A stretch of DNA of 35,228 nucleotides from an uncultured Prevotellaceae bacterium (GTDB lineage: Bacteria > Bacteroidota > Bacteroidia > Bacteroidales > Bacteroidaceae). Each line of letters opens with the position of its first letter. Position 1 is the stretch's first letter. The notes under the pieces were generated by a model, which saw nothing but the letters and a program-made list of their open reading frames with translations, had not been told where the DNA came from and ran no database searches. Shown in pieces: positions 8,305-16,307 of the stretch. The DNA lies in NCBI GenBank assembly GCA_900318685.1, contig ONLL01000036.1, positions 1 to 35,228 of the forward strand, in the 5' to 3' direction. The position numbers were made by a program, and so were the translations under genes.

Positions 8305-9951
8305 CTAAAAGGGCACTATCGAAGAAAAGAACAAACGCTCACCCGTGAGCGGATCATCAAAAGCCAGCTCGGCGGCATGCAGACACAGCCGCCGGGCTGG
8401 TTTGCCGTATAGGCGGTCGCCGACGATGGGTGCACCTAGTCCCAGCTCATGGGCACAATGCATGCGCAGCTGATGAGTGCGGCCTGTGTGGGGTGTGAGC
8501 GACAGTCGCACATATTCGCCCTCATGAGCCAGCACCTCGTAGTTGGTGATGGCTTCCTTGCCGTGCTCGAAATCTACGATTTGTCGCGGGCGGTCCATGA
8601 TGTCAGGACGCAGGGGCAGGCTGATGGTGCCTTTCTTGCTAATAGGGAGCTCTTCTTTTGAGTGTGGAGCAACCAGTGCGATATATCTTTTAGATAATGT
8701 ACGTGCGAGGAACTGCCGCTGCAGTTGGTGGTAGGCCTCGTGGTTGAGCGCCACCACCATCAGTCCGCTGGTGTCCTGATCTAACCGATGAACCATGCAT
8801 ACCTCAGGATAGACTCTCTGAAGGAGACTCTCGACCGACTCCTCGTCCGTACGTCCTGGCACACTGAGCAGACCGGCCGGTTTGTTGATGACAAGGTAAG
8901 AAGATGAAGAGTGGAGGATGGAAAAAGGATAGTTGGCTGGCGCATCCCCTTCAGCACACAGCTTTTCAGAATCCCATCTTTCCTCCTTCCACTTTCCACT
9001 TTCCACTTTCCACTTTTCTCTTTCCTCTTCCAGCATCCATTCGAGGATAGGCTTGCACTTACCGCGACATGCCGTGTAGAACTGACCTTCATGACGTATT
9101 TCCTGCTTGGGCGACCGTCCCTGCCAAAACTCGGCAATGGCCAGCGGTCGTAGCTCGTGGCTGAAAGCATATTGCAACAGCTTGGGAGCGCAGCATTCAC
9201 CGGCACCTGAAGGTGGTGTGCGCTGGGGTGTGTTGAGAAAGATGTCGGTCAGCGTACGACGTTCGCCACGGTCGTTCAGCATTACGAAATGGTCGAAAAG
9301 CCAGCGCTGCAAAGCATCAGAGCGACGATGACGTTCCTCCTTTAGCGTGGCAATAGCCTCCTCTGCCTCCTTCAATGGCTTTTCAGCTTCGTATATCTGT
9401 TCGGCCCAGCGTTTCTTTATTCTGCGCAGCTCTGCCTTCTGAAACTGACTCTCACGGATGAGTGCGGCCTCATCCGCTTCACCACGCTGAGCATCGCGTC
9501 GTGCCTTCGCCTCAGCCATCAGTCGCTTATAGGCATTGATCTCTTGTTCGGCCTCTGTCTGAAGGCGTCGCAGTTCGTCCTCATCCAAATGCCTCTCCAA
9601 CTCTGCTATCCTGTGGTTCAAGGCTGAGATGGCGGCTTCCTCTTGTTTGAAGTATCCGTCGGGCTGCAGATAGTCGAACACGGCGGGCACGAACCACGGC
9701 CAGTCGGCTCTGCCACCCAGCTGCCCGCTATATGCTGCCAGGAATCCCAGCTCGCCCTCTTTCGACAGGCACACCAGCACGCCCAGCATCTTCCCTTCGT
9801 CAACCTCGTCCTTCAGCGGACTCCGCTCCAGGTATTCGCGCACCAGCCTGGCCGCCTCCACGCATAGCGGATGCGGCTCGTAGCAAAGCGGGTTGTTCAG
9901 TCGCTCTGGCAGTTCGCAGCTTTGCTCTAATCTATGAAACACTTCTTCCAT
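8305..9951 (-). CDS. RluA-family pseudouridine synthase with long N-terminal coiled-coil region
   Basis: A 548-residue RNA-modifying enzyme that isomerises uridine to pseudouridine, probably in rRNA or tRNA. The N-terminal part (1-300) contains a globular start (MEEVFHRLEQS, EPHPLCVEAA, GVLVCLSKEGELGFLAAYSG) and a charged coiled coil (about 155-260). The catalytic domain runs from about 353 (YLVINKPAGLLSVPGR) and contains HRLDQDTSGLMV with catalytic Asp391, then HTGRTHQLRMH. Bacteroidales have long RluA proteins of this build. The start at 9951 is chosen because homology-like sequence begins there; open reading further upstream crosses a promoter. The linker at about 310-352 is encoded by a heptamer-repeat element (8898-9025). 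The -7 box ends 5 bp before the ATG, suggesting a leaderless mRNA. Confidence 0.88.
   Translation of the reverse strand: MEEVFHRLEQSCELPERLNNPLCYEPHPLCVEAARLVREYLERSPLKDEVDEGKMLGVLVCLSKEGELGFLAAYSGQLGGRADWPWFVPAVFDYLQPDGYFKQEEAAISALNHRIAELERHLDEDELRRLQTEAEQEINAYKRLMAEAKARRDAQRGEADEAALIRESQFQKAELRRIKKRWAEQIYEAEKPLKEAEEAIATLKEERHRRSDALQRWLFDHFVMLNDRGERRTLTDIFLNTPQRTPPSGAGECCAPKLLQYAFSHELRPLAIAEFWQGRSPKQEIRHEGQFYTACRGKCKPILEWMLEEEREKWKVESGKWKEERWDSEKLCAEGDAPANYPFSILHSSSSYLVINKPAGLLSVPGRTDEESVESLLQRVYPEVCMVHRLDQDTSGLMVVALNHEAYHQLQRQFLARTLSKRYIALVAPHSKEELPISKKGTISLPLRPDIMDRPRQIVDFEHGKEAITNYEVLAHEGEYVRLSLTPHTGRTHQLRMHCAHELGLGAPIVGDRLYGKPARRLCLHAAELAFDDPLTGERLFFSSIVPF
8898..9025. repeat. Heptamer-array element inside the pseudouridine synthase gene
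   Basis: A purine-rich array on the plus strand (8898-8925: AAGAAGA, TGAAGAG, TGGAGGA, TGGAAAA) faces a pyrimidine-rich array (8977-9025: seven heptamers such as ACTTTCC and TCTTTCC). About 51 bp separate them. The two arrays are imperfect inverted repeats. The insert stays in frame and encodes the linker with KWKVESGKWK and SILHSSSSY between the coiled-coil region and the catalytic domain. Confidence 0.7.
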
Positions 9952-9956
9952 CACTG

Positions 9957-9988
9957 CAAAGGTACGAATAAGTGAGCGGAAAGCCAAA
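9957..9988 (-). promoter_or_regulatory. Promoter of the pseudouridine synthase gene
   Basis: On the minus strand, -33 TTTG (9985-9988), a 20-bp spacer and -7 TACCTTTG (9957-9964). Only five bases separate the -7 box from the ATG at 9951, so transcription should start at or within a few bases of the start codon. Confidence 0.7.
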
Positions 9989-10071
9989 GGAAAACTTGTT
10001 TTTCTTTGCTTTCCCGAACGAAAGTACATTCGACCACTCAGGTCAAAGGTACAAATAAGTGAGCGGAAAGC
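9957..10071. repeat. 28-bp direct repeat carrying a -7 promoter box
   Basis: Two copies (9957-9984 and 10044-10071) agree at 27 of 28 positions; both contain CAAAGGTAC and AATAAGTGAGCGGAAAGC. Copy 1 is the active-looking promoter of the minus-strand gene. Copy 2 has the -7 box but no -33 TTTG at the right distance. Their 5' ends are 87 bp apart, in the space between two divergent genes. Confidence 0.75.
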
Positions 10072-10113
10072 AGTTATTGATAAGTTTAATAATGTTAAAT
10101 GTAAAGGCAATTC

Positions 10114-10145
10114 TTTGGCAGGCTGAAATATTCTTTTTACTTTTG
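10114..10145 (+). promoter_or_regulatory. Promoter of the GH16/DUF418 unit
   Basis: -33 TTTG (10114-10117), a 20-bp spacer, and -7 TACTTTTG (10138-10145). The ATG at 10152 follows after six bases, again predicting a leaderless or nearly leaderless transcript. Confidence 0.7.
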
Positions 10146-10151
10146 ACCTCG

Positions 10152-11018
10152 ATGGAAACAAAACTAGCAAGAATCGTGGTGATGACGGGCCTGATGCTCG
10201 CATCGCTTGTGGCTCGAGGACAGGACGTGGAAGGTTGGAAACTTGTGTGGAGCGACGAGTTCAGCCGCGACGGCCGGCCCGACAGCACGACATGGAACTA
10301 TGAGCGTGGCTTCGTGCGCAATCAGGAAGCACAATGGTATCAGGAAGCAAATGCCTGGCAGGAAGATGGCTTGCTGATTATCGAGGCGCGTCGTGAGCAT
10401 CGTCCTAATCCTACCTATGAAGAAGGCAGCCGGAATTGGGGTCGTCAGCGTCCCAATATCGACTATACCTCAGCCTGCCTGACTACGATGGGCAAGCGCG
10501 AGTTCCTTTATGGACGGTTGGAGGTGATGGCACGCATACCTACGGCTGGCGGCTCGTGGCCTGCCATCTGGACGCTGGGTCGAGGCATGCCTTGGCCTTC
10601 ATGCGGAGAAGTGGACGTGATGGAATACTATCGCATCGGAGGCAAACCTCATATCCTGGCAAACGTGGCTTGGGGCAGCGACAGACAGTATGATGCCGTG
10701 TGGAACAGCCGGAAGGTGCCTTTCACTCATTTCACCCAGCGCGACAGCACGTGGGCACAGCGTTTCCATATATGGCGGATGGACTGGGACGAGCAGAGCA
10801 TACGCCTCTATTTGGACGATGAGCTGCTGAACGAAGTTCCGCTGAGTACGACCATAAATGGCAGTATTGGACGTCACACCAATCCCTTCACCCGCCCGCA
10901 GTATATCCTGCTCAATCTGGCGCTGGGCGGACAGAATGGAGGTAAGATAGATGACGAGGCACTGCCCATGCGCTATGAGATAGACTACGTGCGCATCTAC
11001 GAGAAGACAGATCCATGA
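10152..11018 (+). CDS. Secreted GH16 family beta-glucanase (laminarinase-like)
   Basis: A 288-residue glycoside hydrolase. It starts METKLARIVVMTGLMLASLV, a Sec signal peptide, then WKLVWSDEFSRDGRPD, the usual GH16 entry. The catalytic ExDxxE motif is E-V-D-V-M-E with Glu153 (nucleophile), Asp155 and Glu158 (acid/base). GSWPAIWTLG and the closing YEIDYVRIYEK strand are also typical. GH16 enzymes of this form retain configuration and cut beta-1,3 or mixed beta-1,3/1,4 glucans; the exact glucan is not predictable here. Its stop overlaps the start of the DUF418 gene (ATGA at 11015), so the two are translationally coupled. No SusC/D or glucan-binding partner is nearby. Confidence 0.9.
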   Translation: METKLARIVVMTGLMLASLVARGQDVEGWKLVWSDEFSRDGRPDSTTWNYERGFVRNQEAQWYQEANAWQEDGLLIIEARREHRPNPTYEEGSRNWGRQRPNIDYTSACLTTMGKREFLYGRLEVMARIPTAGGSWPAIWTLGRGMPWPSCGEVDVMEYYRIGGKPHILANVAWGSDRQYDAVWNSRKVPFTHFTQRDSTWAQRFHIWRMDWDEQSIRLYLDDELLNEVPLSTTINGSIGRHTNPFTRPQYILLNLALGGQNGGKIDDEALPMRYEIDYVRIYEKTDP

Positions 11019-12214
11019 CCACTCCACTGGGACCAACGACTGAAAGCCAGCGCTACCTCATCCTCGACCTGCTACGAGGGTTGGCGCTGATGGGAATTGC
11101 ACTGGCTAATTTCCCTGAGTTTGCGCTGTGGACCTTCCTCAGCAGTGACGAGCAGGCTGCGATGGCAACGGCAGACGTAGATAAGACGGTGCGCTTCCTG
11201 CTGTATATGCTGGTTGACGGAAAGTTCTACTCTATCTTCTCGGTGCTCTTCGGCGTTGGCTTCTCGCTTATCTTGGTGCGTCGCGGTTGTCGCCTCTTCG
11301 TGCGCCGCATGCTGATACTTGCTATTATCGGTCTGCTTCATCTGCTCTTCATCTGGAGTGGTGACATCCTGTTTCTATATGCTATTGGCGGACTGATTCT
11401 TACGCTGTTCATTAAAGTGTCGGACAGGCTTTTGTTCCTGTTGGCCTTACTGTTTATCATGGTGCCTGTGGGACTCGACGCACTGACCGAGTTTGCAGGT
11501 GTCGACTTCGCCGGACCTTTCTATGATGCATGGTGGCGGGCTGCCGGTGAACGAGGTATTACCGAAGAGAACTTTGCCTCATGGTTGCGTGATGCCGACA
11601 GCTACAGCCAGATGTTCGACTTCCTCGTGCAGGGGGCTTACGAACGGATGTGGGAGTTTGTGGACGGCCATCGGCTGCCGAAGGTGGTGGGGCTGTTTGT
11701 TCTAGGTTATCTCATTGGTAAGAACCGCCTCTTTGCCCGGCTGGAGGAGTTGCCGCTGCGGTCACTGTTCGGCTGGACGATGGCATGGGGACTGCCTCTG
11801 TCGGCACTCTATGCCTGGAGCGCTACGCAGGGACATCCTTGGGGCCTCACCGTTCATTCGCTGCTCTATGCCGTGAGTGTCGTACCCTTTGCTGCAGCTT
11901 ATGTTGCAGGCATCTGCCTGTTCTACCAGCGTCATAGCGAAGTGAAAGCTTTTTCCTGGCTTGCCGCCCCCGGGCGTATGGCATTGACGTGCTATATCAC
12001 ACATTCACTCACCGGCATCTTCCTGTTCTATGGCCTGGGACTTGGCCTGGGCACATCGTTCGGTCTCGTCTATATTGAGCTCACGGCTCTGCTGGTCTTT
12101 GTCCTGCAGATAGTGTGCTGCCTCGGCTGGCTGCGTTTCTTCACCTTCGGTCCTTTGGAGTGGCTGTGGCGCATGCTCACCTATGGCCGCCACTTCCCCA
12201 TCCGACGGCGCTGA
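11015..12214 (+). CDS. DUF418/YeiB-type integral membrane protein
   Basis: A 399-residue multi-spanning inner-membrane protein. It opens RYLILDLLRGLALMGIALAN, then FSIFSVLFGVGFSLILVRRG, both typical of the YeiB/DUF418 family. The C-terminal half (from about 240) carries the DUF418 part with several helices and APGRMALTCYITHSLTG. The family is related in form to acyltransferase-3 membrane proteins but its reaction is unknown. The start overlaps the stop of the GH16 gene by four bases; the pairing may be fortuitous or may reflect export or modification of a glycan product. Confidence 0.8.
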   Translation: MTTPLGPTTESQRYLILDLLRGLALMGIALANFPEFALWTFLSSDEQAAMATADVDKTVRFLLYMLVDGKFYSIFSVLFGVGFSLILVRRGCRLFVRRMLILAIIGLLHLLFIWSGDILFLYAIGGLILTLFIKVSDRLLFLLALLFIMVPVGLDALTEFAGVDFAGPFYDAWWRAAGERGITEENFASWLRDADSYSQMFDFLVQGAYERMWEFVDGHRLPKVVGLFVLGYLIGKNRLFARLEELPLRSLFGWTMAWGLPLSALYAWSATQGHPWGLTVHSLLYAVSVVPFAAAYVAGICLFYQRHSEVKAFSWLAAPGRMALTCYITHSLTGIFLFYGLGLGLGTSFGLVYIELTALLVFVLQIVCCLGWLRFFTFGPLEWLWRMLTYGRHFPIRRR

Positions 12215-12258
12215 GTGTACTGCCTGGCAGCCTTCTGTGATTTTCTTTTTGTAGTAAA

Positions 12259-12290
12259 TTTGGTGGTTTCACAGAAAAAGTGTATCTTTG
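12259..12290 (+). promoter_or_regulatory. Promoter of the DJ-1/PfpI gene
   Basis: -33 TTTG (12259-12262), a 20-bp spacer, -7 TATCTTTG (12283-12290). The ATG lies 31 bp downstream, a normal leader length. Confidence 0.75.
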
Positions 12291-12321
12291 CAATCGATAT
12301 CATTAACAAGAAAGAATAGTT

Positions 12322-12897
12322 ATGGCAAAAGTGTATGTTTTTCTGGCCGACGGCTTTGAGGATGTCGAGGCCCTGATTCCTGTCGATGTGCTGCGTCGCG
12401 GCGGGCAGGATGTGGTGACGGTGAGCGTGATGGACGATTCGCAGACGGTGGAGTCGGCCCACGGAGTGACAATGATAGCCGATACGTGGATTGGCGACTG
12501 TGACCTGACGGACGCAGACCTCTTGCTGCTGCCAGGAGGCATGCCCGGAGCTAGCAATCTCTATGCTTGCGAACCGTTGCGTCAGGCACTTGTCAACCAG
12601 CAGGAGGAAGGAAAGATGATTGCTGCCATCTGTGCCTCGCCCGCAATAGTGCTGGGGCAGATGGGACTATTGCAGGGGTACAGGGCTACGTGCTATCCCG
12701 GCTTCGAGCAGTTGCTCAGCGGAGCCGAATATACGGGTGAGCTGTGCACCGTCGACGGGAACATCATTACGGGTGAGGGTCCTGCCGCTGCATTCCCCTT
12801 TGCCTATGCGCTGCTGGCCATTCTTCAGGACGAGGCTACGGCACAGCAGATTGCCGATGGTATGCGTTATACCCATCTTATGGCAGAAGGACGATAA
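12322..12897 (+). CDS. DJ-1/PfpI (YajL/ThiJ-like) family protein
   Basis: A 191-residue cytoplasmic protein of the DJ-1 superfamily. MAKVYVFLADGFEDVEALIP, followed by VDVLRR, contains the conserved acid (Glu16), and AAICASPAIVLG contains the nucleophile-elbow Cys104. LLLPGGMPGASNL matches the loop before it. Members act as stress-related glyoxalase/deglycase-type or chaperone proteins; annotation as thiamine-biosynthesis ThiJ is historical. The gene has its own promoter and is followed by a GC-rich hairpin. Confidence 0.88.
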   Translation: MAKVYVFLADGFEDVEALIPVDVLRRGGQDVVTVSVMDDSQTVESAHGVTMIADTWIGDCDLTDADLLLLPGGMPGASNLYACEPLRQALVNQQEEGKMIAAICASPAIVLGQMGLLQGYRATCYPGFEQLLSGAEYTGELCTVDGNIITGEGPAAAFPFAYALLAILQDEATAQQIADGMRYTHLMAEGR

Positions 12898-12975
12898 AGA
12901 GTAGCCGACAAGCTTCAACAAGAGTGCAGTTGGGGTATGGCAGGCAACAGGTTTCCTAACAGTAAGTTACAGACC

Positions 12976-13012
12976 CCAACCCTGCCCCTCCCCTTGAAGG
13001 GAGGGGAGTTGG
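12976..13012. repeat. GC-rich palindromic repeat between converging genes
   Basis: Inner stem CCCCTCCC with GGGAGGGG (8 bp, 6-nt loop), extended by an outer CCAAC/GTTGG stem. The core is the same as in the element inside the helicase gene at 15885-16005. It lies between the ends of the DJ-1 gene and the M16 peptidase gene. It could also stop transcription from either side, but no T-run follows. Confidence 0.65.
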
Positions 13013-13038
13013 TTACCTGCGAATAATCCAGGAGGGAC

Positions 13039-14265
13039 TTACTTATAAATAAGAGTGGTGATGCGCTCTGGAGCGAAGAGCTGACGGGCTACAGATAGGA
13101 GATCTTCGGCTGTCAGACCTTTGATATGCGCCATGATGTCGTCAAGGGTGCGTCCGTGGCCCGTGTGGAGGAAGGTGCGGGCATAGTCGAGACTATACTG
13201 CTCGCGGTTGTCGCAGGCGATGGCCAGCTGTCCTTGCAACTGGCGCTTGGCAGCAACGATGCGGGTAGTGGTTATTGGCTGACACATCACGTGGTTGAGT
13301 TCGTGGCGCACCAGCTGACAACAACTTTTGATGTCGGACGGATCGCATCCGAAGTAGACAGACCACATTCCTGTGTCGCTGTAGCACACCATAGAGCTTT
13401 CTACGGAATAGACCAGCCCGCGACGCTCGCGCAGCGAGAGGTTGAGCCGTGAGTTCATGCCGGGTCCTCCCAGGATATTGTTCAGCAGGTAGAGCGCCCA
13501 GCGACGGTCGTCATTAGCATCGAAGGCCTGTGTGCCCATCATCACATGTGCTTGGTGAGTGCCGCGATTGCGGACGATAAGTTCACCTTTTTTCCCTTCC
13601 CAAGGTCGCGGCGACTGATTCGGCGCTTTCCTTGTATGCAGCTTTTCCCGGTTTTGCGTCTCAGCGTATGTCGCCCACGGTTCATCCTTCATCCCTCCAG
13701 AGACAAAGAGCACGGAATTCTCAGGACGATACCATTTGGATGTGAAGCGGCGGGCATCTTCGCTGGTATACGAGCGTACCTGCGAGGTGGTGCCGAGGAT
13801 GTTGTGTCCCAGGGGATGACCCTCGAAAAGGATGTTTTCGAACTCGTCGTAGATAAGCTCGGCTGGCGAATCTTCATAGCTCTCGATTTCGTCGCACACC
13901 ACTTCACACTCTTTCTCTACCTCTTGCTGAGGATAGACGCTATGGAAGACGATATCGGTCAGCACATCGATGGCTTTGTAGAGATGATCGCGATGTATGG
14001 CACAGTAGAATACGGTGTCTTCCTTGTTGGTGAAAGCATTGAGTTCACCTCCTAGTCCCTCGATGGCATTGATAATCTGAACGGCACTATACTTCTCAGT
14101 ACCTTTGAAGGTGAGATGCTCGCAGAAGTGTGCCAGTCCTTGTTCGTTGGGTGCTTCATTGCGGGTGCCCGCATGCAGGGCAATGCCGCAATATACTACG
14201 GGCGATTCAGAGGGCAAATAGACAACGCGCTGTCCAAAAGGAATATAGAAACTATATGGGGCCAT
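13039..14265 (-). CDS. M16 family zinc metallopeptidase
   Basis: A 408-residue peptidase of the processing-peptidase/insulinase type. The inverted zinc motif HxxEH is HFCEH (His46, Glu49, His50). The third ligand fits Glu126 in VVCDEIESYEDSP, with the usual spacing of about 75 residues. The C-terminal M16 half contains NNILGGPGMNSRLNLSLRER then RGLVYSVES, the R/Y signature. There is no signal peptide, so it is probably cytoplasmic. The single-copy M16 length suggests it works as a homodimer. It is last in the minus-strand run and overlaps the helicase gene by 14 bp. Confidence 0.9.
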   Translation of the reverse strand: MAPYSFYIPFGQRVVYLPSESPVVYCGIALHAGTRNEAPNEQGLAHFCEHLTFKGTEKYSAVQIINAIEGLGGELNAFTNKEDTVFYCAIHRDHLYKAIDVLTDIVFHSVYPQQEVEKECEVVCDEIESYEDSPAELIYDEFENILFEGHPLGHNILGTTSQVRSYTSEDARRFTSKWYRPENSVLFVSGGMKDEPWATYAETQNREKLHTRKAPNQSPRPWEGKKGELIVRNRGTHQAHVMMGTQAFDANDDRRWALYLLNNILGGPGMNSRLNLSLRERRGLVYSVESSMVCYSDTGMWSVYFGCDPSDIKSCCQLVRHELNHVMCQPITTTRIVAAKRQLQGQLAIACDNREQYSLDYARTFLHTGHGRTLDDIMAHIKGLTAEDLLSVARQLFAPERITTLIYK

Positions 14266-16288
14266 TTTCAGTCTTTAGAGCTTTGATATATTGGTAGAGT
14301 TTATTGTAGAAAGGATGTCGCGTCAGCGTGTGGCGGTCGCCGAGGATGATGACTTTCATGCGAGCACGAGTGATGGCCACGTTCATGCGTCGCAGGTCGC
14401 GCAGGAAGCCTATCTTGCCCTCTTCGTTAGAGCGGACGAGCGAGATGACGATAATGTCGCGTTCCTGACCTTGAAAACCGTCGACGGTGTTGATGGCGAT
14501 CAGTCGGCGGAAGGGCTTGAAGAACTCGTTCTTGCGCAGCAGTTGTCGGAGCAGCTGCACCTGTGCGCGATAGGGTGAGATGATGCCCACATCGAGTCGC
14601 TCTTTCAGGATACGCTCCCTGCCAATCATTTCGAAGTAGGCCTGCAGCGCGAGCAGGGTGAGGTGGGCTTCGGCGACATTGCTGATGGAAGCCCCCTCTA
14701 CTGCCCCCGAGGAGGTTTCATTACCTCTTCTCTCACGGGTAGGGTGTATCGTGCCCTCCTCGGTGAGCGAAGGGAGGGGCTCTATCCAGGTCATCGGCAG
14801 ATCGAGGTCGAGGATGCTGCGATGCTTTACCTGTGGTGCAGCCACCATGAGGTTGTTGTAGAACCAGTCGCTGGAGAATCGCATGATGTCCTCGTGCATG
14901 CGATACTGCATGCGCAGCAGGGTCACCACCTCGGGCTTCTGGTCGGCAATGCGCTCCATGAGCGTGCGCCCCAGTCCTCCCTTCAGCGCCTCATAGCATT
15001 TCACCGTAGGGGGCAGCTGGCAATGATCGCCTGCAAAGATGACCCTGCCGGCACGACGGATGGGAATCCAGCAGGCAGCTTCGAGCGCCTGTGCAGCTTC
15101 GTCGATAAAGAGCGTGCCGAACTTCTGCCCGTCGAGCAGGCGGTTGGCACTGCCCACGAGCGTGGAAGCGATGACGTGTGCCGAGCTGAACAACTCATGA
15201 TTGATGCGTATCTCCAACTCTGTGGCCCGACTCTTCAGTCGGTCCATCTTCTGATGCCAGTTGTCGCTGCGCTTGTGTTGTGAGCGCAACTCACGGATAG
15301 CCTTGCGGATGGCCCACAGCTGCGGATAGTCGGGATGAGCCTCGAATCGGCGTTCGTAGGTGAACGAGAGCATCTTGTCGTCGACGCGAGTAGGGTTGCC
15401 GATGCGCAGCACGTTGAGCCCTCGGTCGACGAGCTTCTCTGAGATCCAGTCGACGGCCATATTGCTCTGCGCACACACCAGCACCTGCGGCTCACGGCGC
15501 AGCGTCTCGTAGATAGCTTCTACCAGCGTAGTAGTCTTGCCAGTGCCGGGAGGACCGTGAACCACTGCCACATCCTTAGCCCTGAGCACCTCGTTGACGG
15601 CATGCTCCTGTGTGGGGTTGAGGTAGTCGAAGCCCATATCCGGGAAAGAGTAAGTCTCAGCTTTCTGACGCGAGTAGAACAAGTCGCGCAGATAGCCCAA
15701 GCGCCCTTTGGCACGCATGGTGCGATCGAGTGCTTCGAACATCAGCCGATAGCTTGTCTCATCGAAGAAGAGCATCACTCCCAACTGACCATCGGTCACT
15801 TGAAGGTCGGCGAGCGGAGCATTGTCGGCTACGGCCACCACCATACGGTCGCCGTCGACGTAGCTTACTGTGCCGGTGAAGAGTAGACCCACCCCCAGCC
15901 CCTCCCTAGAGGGAGGGGAGGAAACACCATTTTCTGTCCTTTTGCCTTTAGGGGTAGTAGCAGTAACTGCTCCCCTCCCTGCAGGGAGGGGCTGGGGGTG
16001 GGTCTTGAAGAACTGAACGGGTCGTCCGAACTCGAAGTTGTGGTCGGCAGCCTCTTCATCATCCTCTGCGACGTTCTGACGGAACACCTCCACACAGAGC
16101 TGATTGAGCGAGTTATAATAGCTGCGCCCTACGCTCAGCGGCATCCAGGCATCACGACGAGCCACGAGACGCTCCATGCCCTGCATCTGTTGCTGCTGCT
16201 GGAACGCCTCCTTCTCGGCGTCATACTCCATCTGCAGGAGCATGCGCTGCCGCTGTAGCTCAAGAATGGGAGATGTCTGCTCACTCAT
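14252..16288 (-). CDS. SMUBP2/UPF1-like superfamily 1B helicase carrying palindromic insertions
   Basis: A 678-residue DNA/RNA helicase. Motifs in order: Walker A GPPGTGKTTT (about 242-251), Ia CAQSNMAVD, Walker B DEAAQALEA, III GDHCQLPPT, IV QYRMHEDIMRFSSDWFY, V NTVDGFQGQERDIIVISLVR, VI VAITRARMKVIILGD. This is the IGHMBP2/SMUBP2 bacterial form with an N-terminal beta-barrel region. Its cellular role in Bacteroidetes is not established. Two peptides look foreign: about 95-135 (with HPQPLPAGRG and PPSREGLGVGL) and about 503-533 (with EPLPSLTEEGT and SSGAVEGAS). Both match inverted-repeat elements in the DNA and sit where homologues have loops. All core motifs are intact, so the enzyme should be active. 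Confidence 0.9.
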   Translation of the reverse strand: MSEQTSPILELQRQRMLLQMEYDAEKEAFQQQQQMQGMERLVARRDAWMPLSVGRSYYNSLNQLCVEVFRQNVAEDDEEAADHNFEFGRPVQFFKTHPQPLPAGRGAVTATTPKGKRTENGVSSPPSREGLGVGLLFTGTVSYVDGDRMVVAVADNAPLADLQVTDGQLGVMLFFDETSYRLMFEALDRTMRAKGRLGYLRDLFYSRQKAETYSFPDMGFDYLNPTQEHAVNEVLRAKDVAVVHGPPGTGKTTTLVEAIYETLRREPQVLVCAQSNMAVDWISEKLVDRGLNVLRIGNPTRVDDKMLSFTYERRFEAHPDYPQLWAIRKAIRELRSQHKRSDNWHQKMDRLKSRATELEIRINHELFSSAHVIASTLVGSANRLLDGQKFGTLFIDEAAQALEAACWIPIRRAGRVIFAGDHCQLPPTVKCYEALKGGLGRTLMERIADQKPEVVTLLRMQYRMHEDIMRFSSDWFYNNLMVAAPQVKHRSILDLDLPMTWIEPLPSLTEEGTIHPTRERRGNETSSGAVEGASISNVAEAHLTLLALQAYFEMIGRERILKERLDVGIISPYRAQVQLLRQLLRKNEFFKPFRRLIAINTVDGFQGQERDIIVISLVRSNEEGKIGFLRDLRRMNVAITRARMKVIILGDRHTLTRHPFYNKLYQYIKALKTENGPI
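14691..14780. repeat. Imperfect inverted-repeat element in the helicase gene
   Basis: Left arm 14691-14715 and right arm 14755-14780 share a perfect CCGAGGAGG/CCTCCTCGG inner part and a GCCCCT-like outer part, with weaker pairing between. The core is about 39 bp. It is read through in frame as the peptide around residues 503-533. It resembles the cleaner element at 15885-16005 in size and GC-rich ends, but is more decayed. Confidence 0.5.
15885..16005. repeat. 121-bp palindromic insertion element in the helicase gene
   Basis: Two 36-bp arms (15885-15920 and 15970-16005) are inverted copies matching at 34 of 36 positions. Each arm contains its own CCCCTCCC-GGGAGGGG hairpin. A 49-bp core separates them. 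The element is translated in frame within the N-terminal region of the helicase. It is comparable in kind to Rickettsia palindromic elements, which also insert in frame into genes. Confidence 0.85.
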
Positions 16289-16307
16289 TTTTCATCTCTC
16301 ACGGCTG

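Noticed and set aside
9952-10203. N-terminal extension of the pseudouridine synthase
   Set aside because: The extra 84 codons run through a complete promoter and a 28-bp direct repeat and do not resemble protein of the family.
14663-15283. 206-codon plus-strand open frame opposite the helicase
   Set aside because: The minus strand carries all SF1 helicase motifs in order over this stretch.
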